NCBI GenBank assembly: GCA_014376655.1
Contig: JACMRC010000556.1
Span: 1-10,192 of the forward strand
Direction: 5' to 3'
Source: Mucilaginibacter sp.
GTDB taxonomy: Bacteria > Bacteroidota > Bacteroidia > Sphingobacteriales > Sphingobacteriaceae
Length of the DNA: 10,192 nucleotides
The notes below the pieces were generated by a model that was given only the letters and a program-made list of their open reading frames with translations, was not told the origin of the DNA and did not search any database. The position numbers and the translations under genes were made by a program. This document shows, in pieces, positions 1-4,515 of this stretch; within the stretch, counting starts at the first letter, position 1; the number at the start of each line of letters is the position of its first letter.

Positions 1-153
1 AAGGCGCTTAGCTTAGGCGCAAGAGAAATTTTAAGCAGGGAACAACTAAGAAGTATAACAGGAGGTGAATGTCATTACGAAACGGATTGTCCTCATGGTT
101 ACTTTTGTGCTTCTGATGATACATGCCAACCTGAAAGTGGATCGGGGAGTTAA
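1..153 (+). CDS. Double-glycine leader peptide, Cys-rich core (5' truncated)
   Basis: The frame is open from base 1 to the TAA at 151-153, giving 50 visible residues; the start codon lies off the left edge. Residues 11-22 read LSREQLRSITGG, the pattern of Bacteroidota GG-leader precursor peptides (natural product/bacteriocin-type precursors). In that group a leader with an L-S/T-R-E-E/Q-(L/M) helix ends in Gly-Gly and is cut by a C39-peptidase ABC exporter. The predicted core after GG is 28 residues, acidic, and holds Cys24, Cys30, Cys36 and Cys42, a strict CX5CX5CX5C spacing, with a Gly/Ser tail. Two disulfides or another cysteine modification are plausible inferences. No exporter or modifying enzyme is visible, since the window begins here. 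A hairpin terminator follows about 87 bases downstream. The leader assignment is fairly secure; the biological role (bacteriocin, signal or other) is unknown. Confidence 0.75.
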   Translation, partial: KALSLGAREILSREQLRSITGGECHYETDCPHGYFCASDDTCQPESGSGS

Positions 154-239
154 CAAAAAAATAGTTCTAAAAATGGCATTGTATGAGGTGACATACACTT
201 AACCAGAGTACCCGTACATTGACCAGGGATACTATTTGT

Positions 240-278
240 AAATACTAAGCCTTTCATAATTGAGATGGCTTAGTATTT
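240..278 (+). terminator. Hairpin terminator after the GG-leader peptide gene
   Basis: A perfect 12-bp stem, 240-251 (AAATACTAAGCC) with 267-278, closes a 15-base loop. It is followed by only one further T before an A, so the U-tract is weak. Its position, the first strong hairpin after the stop codon at 153, supports termination of the peptide transcript. Confidence 0.55.
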
Positions 279-695
279 TACCCAATAAAATCTTTTTTTG
301 CAATCTCAATTTCGGGAGATCCTTTTTACAATCTAGCCTTGGTTAGTTCTGACACCGAAGTTTTTTGATTTAAATTATCATTTGAATACACCGGCCGTAC
401 CGGATGCGGAAGTCTTCTATTTACTAAGAAGAAATCCCACAAGACACTGTTCCGCCTAAAGAAATCATGTTATATAACTATTGGAAAATTCGGGATAACC
501 TTTTTGAGATAAGGAGGTGGCAGTTGTACATTGCTGAGGGTATGGCTGGATGAAATAGTTGTGTCCTTATAATATCTGAATTACATTTGACTCAACATTT
601 AAATGATTTAAGGTTTATTAATTCCCCATGATAGAAATGCAAAAAAAGCTGGCATTATTATTCAGCTCACTAATTCAGTGGTTATGCTTGCAGAT
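279..695. other. Non-coding stretch, no recognisable gene
   Basis: I see no convincing gene on either strand. A loose direct repeat is present: TTCGGGAGATCCTTTTT (311-327) and TTCGGGATAACCTTTTT (489-505). A 42-codon open frame at 428-553 has no plausible start context and no recognisable product. Stops are frequent in all frames and the AT content is high, as expected of decayed or accessory DNA. Confidence 0.4.
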
Positions 696-761
696 TTATC
701 CTTATAAAAGGATAACAATTCATTATTACCCCTATATTTGTAATATAAGATTTGCAAATCT
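696..761 (+). promoter_or_regulatory. Two perfect palindromes flanking a TATATTTG box
   Basis: TTATCCTT (696-703) pairs with AAGGATAA (708-715) around a four-base spacer. AGATTTGCAAATCT (748-761) is a perfect 14-bp palindrome. Between them TATATTTG (733-740) matches the Bacteroidota -7 consensus TAnnTTTG, but I see no TTTG at the -33 position. No gene follows before the tRNA-like fragment at 850. The sites could be operators of a lost promoter, or recombinase/accessory-factor sites beside an attachment site. GGTGAGT also occurs twice, 12 bases apart, at 776-782 and 788-794. Confidence 0.35.
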
Positions 762-849
762 GTACTCAAAAAAGTGGTGAGTGTTTCGGTGAGTAAGAAA
801 TTAAGCCATTATAAAATATTGAATATCAGCGCGGTACAAGGGTAATACA

Positions 850-867
850 AATCCCTCCGGCTCCACA
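850..867 (+). other. 3'-end fragment of tmRNA or a tRNA, candidate att site
   Basis: The 18 bases split exactly as the 3' end of a tRNA-like molecule: AAT (end of T-loop), CCCTC (T-stem strand), CGGCTCC (seven-base acceptor strand), A (discriminator), then CA. The T at the position equivalent to U70 would allow the G3-U70 pair needed for alanine charging, which fits tmRNA or tRNA-Ala. From memory, the CCCTCC-x-GCTCCA ending is close to that of Bacteroides tmRNA. No 5' acceptor strand (GGGGCCG-like) or tRNA body lies upstream, so this is only a fragment. A strong terminator follows 12 bases on, as it would behind a genuine gene end. The best explanation is the displaced 3' end of ssrA or a tRNA gene at the edge of an integrated element lying to the left. 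Confidence 0.5.
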
Positions 868-879
868 AATCATCAGATT

Positions 880-916
880 AATCACCTGTAAATCAATTAC
901 TTACAGGTGATTTTTT
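880..916 (+). terminator. Strong intrinsic terminator behind the tRNA-like 3' end
   Basis: A perfect 12-bp stem, AATCACCTGTAA (880-891) with 901-912, closes a nine-base loop and runs straight into a T-tract (911-916, then G and TTT). It is a textbook rho-independent terminator on the plus strand. No protein gene ends just upstream, so it most likely belonged to the RNA gene whose 3' end lies at 850-867. Confidence 0.85.
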
Positions 917-995
917 GTTTTAACGGTCAATCCCGCGTTCAATCAAAAGTAACAAAAATGAGTAAAATATGATTCAAAGTTTTAAGATTACTTTA

Positions 996-1025
996 AAAAG
1001 TCGGGAATTTTAAATACCGACTTTT
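996..1025. terminator. Hairpin, possible bidirectional terminator
   Basis: AAAAGTCGG (996-1004) pairs with CCGACTTTT (1017-1025) around a 12-base AT-rich loop. The A/T flanks give a short T-run on either strand. It could stop leftward transcripts escaping the terminator at 1269-1307 or rightward transcripts from the left; the sequence does not decide which. Confidence 0.5.
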
Positions 1026-1268
1026 ATTAGAAGTATTTAGTTTGGAGGAATTATGGTCTTAAAAATACAATCCCCCACTTGCTATTTAGATTCGGCAATA
1101 GTCAAAATTAATAACCTGAGTTCTATTTAAAAAAAAGGCGATTTAGTCTGAGTTAAAGGATCAATTAAAAGCTATTTTTAGGTAAGAGGAAGTTATTTAT
1201 AAAAATGCTAAAAGAAAGGTCTTTAGTTTATACTGCAAATCAAACACCGCTGGCAGATAAAAAGGCAA
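1026..1268. other. AT-rich intergenic stretch
   Basis: No gene is recognised. A 25-codon plus-strand frame at 1053-1130 starts with ATG six bases after GGAGG, which is a good Shine-Dalgarno by general standards, but the peptide has no recognisable feature and strong Shine-Dalgarno sites are not the norm in this phylum. The right part, from about 1250, already belongs to the duplicated unit described at 1250-2452. Confidence 0.3.
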
Positions 1269-1307
1269 AATAAAACACCAGTCAGAATTCTCTGCCGATG
1301 CTTTATT
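1269..1307 (-). terminator. Terminator of the first paralog (copy 1)
   Basis: Read on the minus strand, AATAAAGCATCGG (1307-1295) pairs with CTGGTGTTTTATT (1281-1269), a 13-bp stem with G-T wobbles and a 13-base loop, followed by a T-rich tail. It begins 18 bases after the stop codon of the gene at 1326-1796. The same hairpin is conserved in copy 2 (1907-1944), where one wobble pair has become a G-C pair, which supports a real RNA structure. Confidence 0.75.
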
Positions 1308-1325
1308 ATTGATTGTCCCTATTAG

Positions 1326-1796
1326 CTAATTATGATATAGACCTCTTCTTTTCAAATCCAAATAATGCAGATGTCCGCCAGTCACTATTTCAATAGAATC
1401 ATCTCTGATATGAAGCACTTTCAAGCAATTTTCTTCAATTAATAAATTCGTGGTATCTCTCACTTCTCCATCAATTACAAAAGGCAAATTTCGCTGATTT
1501 CCTTTTATATGATGATGCTTAAAGAACTCTCCAACTGTGGAAAATTTAACGCCCGGTTTTGGAGTCATTAAAAGTACCAGTGTGTTTTCTGCTAATTTTC
1601 CAAATCGATTTTCCGCGTCTTGTGGGGATAATATTTGCATATTAGCAATGCTCAACGGATCAGTTATCAGGTTTTTAGTGATAGTTTCCTTAGTAGAAAA
1701 GTTCGACTTTACGATATAAAGGTGCGGTGCTACTTGTGCAATGGTTAGTAAAGGAAATAAAAGTACCCCTAAACTTATAATTAATTTTGTTTTCAT
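1326..1796 (-). CDS. Small secreted protein, plug-like motifs (paralog 1)
   Basis: This 156-residue protein starts at ATG 1796 with a classical signal peptide (K-rich start, hydrophobic residues 5-18, cleavage after TIAQ near residue 21), so the mature protein is about 135 residues in the periplasm or at the surface. Two stretches recall the plug region of Bacteroidota TonB-dependent receptors. One is IANMQILSPQDAENRFGKL, which resembles the motif IE-VLK-dAtA-yG. The other is LPFVIDGE, which resembles pLyViDG. No barrel, no carboxypeptidase-like repeat and no TonB box are present, so this is not a receptor. The family is not one I can name. It shares roughly 70% identity by eye with the next gene, whose own terminator (1907-1944) separates them, so each is probably its own transcription unit. 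An inverted repeat CCGAGA/TCTCGG (1841-1846, 1860-1865) lies upstream of its start and may be regulatory. Confidence 0.8.
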   Translation of the reverse strand: MKTKLIISLGVLLFPLLTIAQVAPHLYIVKSNFSTKETITKNLITDPLSIANMQILSPQDAENRFGKLAENTLVLLMTPKPGVKFSTVGEFFKHHHIKGNQRNLPFVIDGEVRDTTNLLIEENCLKVLHIRDDSIEIVTGGHLHYLDLKRRGLYHN

Positions 1797-1906
1797 ATTA
1801 TTAGTTAGTTTTGAGCCGAAATTTTAGGATGGGTTACGATCCGAGAATCTTAATATATATCTCGGTTGTTGCCGCAGGTAAACATGACTGGGAGATAAAA
1901 AGGCTA

Positions 1907-1944
1907 AATAAAACACCGGTCAGAATATCTGCCGATGCTTTATT
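1907..1944 (-). terminator. Terminator of the second paralog (copy 2)
   Basis: On the minus strand AATAAAGCATCGG (1944-1932) pairs with CCGGTGTTTTATT (1919-1907) around a 12-base loop, then a T-rich tail. It lies 22 bases after the stop codon at 1967. Compared with copy 1 the arm has changed from CTGG to CCGG, replacing a wobble with a Watson-Crick pair while the other arm stayed the same. Confidence 0.75.
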
Positions 1945-1966
1945 TAGTGATTGTTCCTGTTATGGG

Positions 1967-2452
1967 CTAATTATGATATAGCCCTCTTTTTTTTAAATCC
2001 AAAGTATGCAGATGCCCAGCAGTCATTATTTCAATGGAGTCAGCTCTAACATGAAATAATTTAAATGAATTTTCTTCAATTAATAAATTTGTGGTATCTC
2101 TGACAGCTTCTCCATCAATTACAAAAGGTAGATCTCGCTGATTTTCTTGTATATTATGATGTTTAAAGAATTCTCCAACTGTAGATAATTTAACTCCCGA
2201 ATTTGGAGTTATTATAGTTACAAGTATATTTTTTCCTAGTCTTCCATATTGGTCTTCCGCTTCTTCTTTTGACAATATTTTCATATTAGCGATATTCGAA
2301 GCTTCTATTATCAGGTTTTTAGTAATTATTTCTTTTTTAGAAAAATTTGACTTCACGACATAAAATGTTGTTGGTCTTTGCTCTGCTACTTGTGCAAAGG
2401 TCAGTAAAGGAAATAAAAGTACTCCTAAACTTATAATTAATTTCGTTTTCAT
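1967..2452 (-). CDS. Small secreted protein, plug-like motifs (paralog 2)
   Basis: This is a 161-residue protein with signal peptide MKTKLIISLGVLLFPLLTFA ending at AQ. I chose ATG 2452; an upstream in-frame TTG at 2461 would add three residues (M-N-N) but is not shared with paralog 1, whose protein starts at the equivalent MKTKLIISLG. It has three extra residues after the signal peptide and one extra Ala in VIDGEAVRD relative to paralog 1. The segments STVGEFFKHH, LPFVIDGE, RDTTNLLIEEN and GHLH-LDLK-RGLYHN are nearly identical between the two and probably mark the functional core. It has the same plug-like signature as paralog 1 (IANMKILSKEEAEDQYGRL). The function is unknown. Paralog 1 is transcribed after it but separated by a terminator. 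Confidence 0.8.
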   Translation of the reverse strand: MKTKLIISLGVLLFPLLTFAQVAEQRPTTFYVVKSNFSKKEIITKNLIIEASNIANMKILSKEEAEDQYGRLGKNILVTIITPNSGVKLSTVGEFFKHHNIQENQRDLPFVIDGEAVRDTTNLLIEENSFKLFHVRADSIEIMTAGHLHTLDLKKRGLYHN

Positions 2453-2648
2453 ATTATTCAAACTCGCCTATCAACCACTAATATCCAAAGGTCGAGATCG
2501 AGTGGGGACTAATCGCAATTGCTCAAAACTTAAGAAATAAAGCGACTTAAAAAGCCTCTTTTTGAATGCTTTTTGTGAAACAAAACCCGACAGAACCCAA
2601 AATAACAAAGAAAACCTTCCACATCATTCTATTAGCTTCCAAATAACA
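2453..2648. other. Intergenic, promoter side of paralog 2
   Basis: No gene is seen on either strand. It should hold the promoter of the gene starting at 2452, read leftwards. TTTG-like elements occur on the minus strand, but none has the expected spacing and box together, so no promoter is called. Confidence 0.3.
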
Positions 2649-2679
2649 AGGCCGCATCATTTGGATTATGATACGGCCT
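2649..2679 (-). terminator. Hairpin behind the secreted protein gene at 2725
   Basis: AGGCCG (2649-2654) pairs with CGGCCT (2674-2679), and ATCAT (2656-2660) with ATGAT (2668-2672), with one internal mismatch and a seven-base loop. It lies 45 bases past the stop codon at 2725. The T-tract on the minus strand is interrupted (TTGTTATTT), so efficiency is uncertain. Confidence 0.55.
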
Positions 2680-2724
2680 CTTACCTTTAATTATTACGCC
2701 ATGACATTAATCCCAAATCAGGAA

Positions 2725-3240
2725 TTAGTACAGATCTGTTCTTTCAAATACTTTTGGAACTCCCATTAATCTAGGCCACTCCGTAACATTTATCGAAAAC
2801 TCAAAATCTTTATAATACAACTTAGTTTGGGTTATAGTTGTATCTTCTTCAATTTCCGGATCTCCGGGATAAGTTTTATCAAATGTTATTCTGCCATAGC
2901 TAACTTTAACTGATTTATGTAGAGTACCATAATTTCCATTTTCAAAATTTATAGAGCTCATGATAGTACCTATATCAGGTTGTGTCCATCGAATAGCCTG
3001 AAAAAAAACGATGTATGTTAAGGTTTCCTTTTTAGATAGGGTTCTTGACAACAAGTCATTAAAACTTTCGTTTTTTTCCAAGTTTGCAGGAATAAACATA
3101 ATGTACATTGGAATTTCTTCACTGTCTGTCGAGTAAATGATTATCCCATCTTTCGTATTCAAATCTCGACCTTGTGCATTAGCAAATTGCAAATATAAAG
3201 ATGCCGTTATGGTCATAATAAGAAAAAATTTAATTAACAT
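2725..3240 (-). CDS. Secreted protein of unknown function
   Basis: This is a 171-residue protein. ATG 3240 begins a signal peptide (hydrophobic residues 2-19, cleavage probably after ANAQ near residue 23). There is no lipobox cysteine, no second membrane segment and no cysteine in the mature part. The mature protein is about 148 residues, rich in Thr, Tyr and Ile, with alternating patterns that suggest a beta-rich fold; the middle (about 65-85) is probably helical. I recognise no family motif. The gene starts three bases after the stop codon of the broken SMP-30-like gene, and the hairpin at 2649-2679 follows, so it is likely the last gene of a small leftward operon. Expression may depend on read-through from the upstream genes. 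Confidence 0.75.
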   Translation of the reverse strand: MLIKFFLIMTITASLYLQFANAQGRDLNTKDGIIIYSTDSEEIPMYIMFIPANLEKNESFNDLLSRTLSKKETLTYIVFFQAIRWTQPDIGTIMSSINFENGNYGTLHKSVKVSYGRITFDKTYPGDPEIEEDTTITQTKLYYKDFEFSINVTEWPRLMGVPKVFERTDLY

Positions 3241-3243
3241 GGC

Positions 3244-3565
3244 TTAGTAACATGGCCTATATGGCTTAGATGGAGTTATCAAGTTTCCTTTTTTATCGAA
3301 ATACGTACCGTTTGATCGCCCTGCACTATCAAGGAACAACGTTAGCTTACCTTCTGTATCATACTTCCAGATCTTGTTGTTGTTTTGATCGGTAAAAAAC
3401 ACATTGCCCTTTTTATCTACAGATGAGCCCTCGGTAAAACCAAACTGCCTGGCTACCAATGTTGGCTTAGTTAGGGTATCATACAATGGAACATTCTGTG
3501 AGGATGCATTCAGGAAAAAAAAACGCGAACAAAAAAATCATCCCAGTTTGGTATACTGTCTTCAT
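3244..3565 (-). pseudogene. SMP-30/gluconolactonase-like gene remnant
   Basis: The frame in 3244-3486 encodes GFTEGSSVDKKGNVFFTDQ and SNGTYFDKKGNLI, clearly the first propeller part of an SMP-30/gluconolactonase/LRE family protein, with the N-terminal metal-ligand Glu in FTEG. Upstream, ATG 3565 starts a signal peptide (MKTVYQTGMIFLFAF) that leaves the frame in a run of nine A (plus strand 3515-3523). Reading eight A joins it to FLNASSQNVPLYDTLTKP and gives one 106-residue frame. After GNLI the protein ends within ten residues, where intact family members run to about 300. So there are two lesions: a +1 shift in the signal peptide and loss of most of the beta-propeller with its other metal ligands. 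The start overlaps the stop of the upstream gene (ATGA). A sequencing error could explain the frameshift but not the truncation. Confidence 0.8.
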
Positions 3566-3789
3566 AACGGTTTATAATTATATGGGCCGTTACCGGCTGA
3601 TTGGTTTATTGGGGCAATATTAATAATAAGTTTTGTAAGTGCGTATGCCGACAGGGCATCGCTTTTACAATTTAACGGTAACGCCGTAGTAACAACAAAA
3701 CCTGCTGCCTTTAACCGGTTTATTACATTGGTGATATCTAAGATCCCATCGCGGGAAATAATTTCACTTAAATACCTGTATATCAACAT
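3562..3789 (-). CDS. Unrecognised 75-residue protein, coupled to next gene
   Basis: ATG 3789 has AAAGGAG about 14 bases upstream, an unusually good Shine-Dalgarno for this phylum. The 75-residue product has no signal peptide or membrane segment. Residues 10-32 (IISRDGILDITNVINRLKAAG) look helical, and the C-terminal part has GNGPYNYKPL. I recognise no family. It could be an intact small gene or the tail of a decayed larger one. In favour of a real gene are the four-base ATGA overlap between its stop and the start of the SMP-30-like remnant, and the ribosome-binding site. Against it are the neighbouring decay and the repeats directly upstream. Confidence 0.45.
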   Translation of the reverse strand: MLIYRYLSEIISRDGILDITNVINRLKAAGFVVTTALPLNCKSDALSAYALTKLIINIAPINQSAGNGPYNYKPL

Positions 3790-3823
3790 ATTAATTTAAA
3801 GCTCCTTTATGAACACCTGGGTT

Positions 3824-3902
3824 AGGCTGACCTGCCGCAAATTAACCTTGCCTGCTGCCCCATTATAAGATCCATATTCAGGCTGGCCTACCGCAGTTTA
3901 CC
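3824..3902. repeat. Imperfect direct repeat pair
   Basis: AGGCTGACCTGCCGCAAATT (3824-3843, continuing to 3847) recurs as AGGCTGGCCTACCGCAGTTT (3880-3899, continuing to 3902), 56 bases apart with few mismatches. The second copy leads directly into the 10-bp array that follows. Both lie upstream of the minus-strand gene at 3562-3789. Confidence 0.6.
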
Positions 3903-3992
3903 ACACTGTATCACACGCTATCACGCGTTTATTACACTAAATCACGCGTTTTCACACTTTAATCACATTTTATCACGCGTTTTTACACTTTT
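3891..3992. repeat. Array of about ten 10-11 bp units in helical phase
   Basis: Units begin at 3891, 3901, 3911, 3921, 3932, 3942, 3952, 3963, 3973 and 3983, with steps of 10 or 11 bases (mean about 10.2). The consensus is roughly TCACgcgTTTa. The full form TCACGCGTTT occurs three times (3921, 3942, 3973), 21 and 31 bases apart, that is, two and three helical turns. Intervening units are degenerate (TCACACTTTA, TCACATTTTA, TTACACTTTT). No reading frame or hairpin explains it. It lies between the leftward genes and the rightward kinase operon. Confidence 0.75.
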
Positions 3993-4515
3993 ATTCCAAG
4001 CAATATTTATTGATTTTTACAGCAAAAAATTGATTTAAAATACTGTAAATCAATGAATAAAATAAAAGGTATGTTTTTTTTGCAGCTGGTTTTTTGCGGC
4101 ATTTTGTAAAACTTCGGTACCCGGTCGGGCGGTTTCTGTTATTTACAAAAGTACCGAAAATTAGGCAAAAAAACAATGCCGGGCCCGCAATTATCACAGT
4201 TATTTCTATGTTGTATTTAATGAAATGACAACGTTTACTTAACTTTTTAGGCTGTACACATCAATTTTTGCTGTTTTTAAGCATTGGTTTACAGCTATTC
4301 ATCACCTGTTTAAGGCAGATAAAATTGCTGCGAAATTTTAAACGCGATACTCCTGTAGTAAGCATTAGTCAGTAGTAATAGTTGCCGTTTTTGGGTATTG
4401 GCGGTAAAAAGGGTTAGGTTGTTTTAGCCCAAATACTGTTGCATCCGTATTGTTTACTGTTTGTAGGTTGTGCGCCCATCCTTTTAATCACAGATTTGAT
4501 TAAATTTAAAAACAC
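3993..4515. promoter_or_regulatory. Long structured leader region before the kinase gene
   Basis: About 520 bases without a convincing gene. It holds an inverted repeat, ATTGATTTTTACAG (4009-4022) with CTGTAAATCAAT (4043-4054), and a partial third copy at 4029-4036. A second group is CGGCAT/ATGCCG (4097-4102, 4176-4181), TTTTGTAAA/TTTACAAAA (4102-4110, 4142-4150) and TTCGGTAC/GTACCGAA (4113-4120, 4151-4158). From 4200 to 4515 I see only AT-rich sequence that must include the promoter of the kinase operon; no box is clear enough to call. Confidence 0.45.

Larger units (their letters stand above)
1250..2452. repeat. Diverged tandem duplication of gene plus terminator
   Basis: Two direct copies, about 1250-1796 and about 1888-2452, each hold one small secreted-protein gene (minus strand), its stop codon and the hairpin behind it. 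The offset is roughly 640 bases. Similarity covers the whole coding region and about 75 bases beyond the stop, but ends abruptly upstream of the ATG, where only CATATTATT is shared. The copies therefore kept a common 3' end but have different 5' regulatory regions. Confidence 0.85.

Noticed and set aside
428..553. Plus-strand open frame (with an internal ATG at 467) in the left non-coding stretch
   Set aside because: Only 41 residues overall, 28 from the ATG, with no plausible start context and no recognisable motif; probably chance or very old decay.
1053..1130. 25-codon plus-strand frame with GGAGG six bases before ATG
   Set aside because: The peptide has no leader, signal or motif, and a single Shine-Dalgarno match is weak evidence in a phylum that seldom relies on it.
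2453..2461. Upstream TTG start for paralog 2 (three extra residues)
   Set aside because: Alignment with paralog 1 places the start at the ATG at 2452, which directly begins the matching signal peptide.
3891..3992. CRISPR array
   Set aside because: Units are 10-11 bp with no unique spacers of 30 bases or more and no cas genes.
3991..4197. 68-residue minus-strand frame between the repeat array and the kinase gene
   Set aside because: It covers the inverted repeats, has low-complexity Lys/Phe/Ile composition and no start signal or family resemblance.
4390..4421. TTTG (4390-4393) and TAGGTTG (4415-4421) as a promoter for the kinase operon
   Set aside because: The spacer is 21 bases and the second box lacks one T of TAnnTTTG; too weak to call among many similar AT-rich matches.
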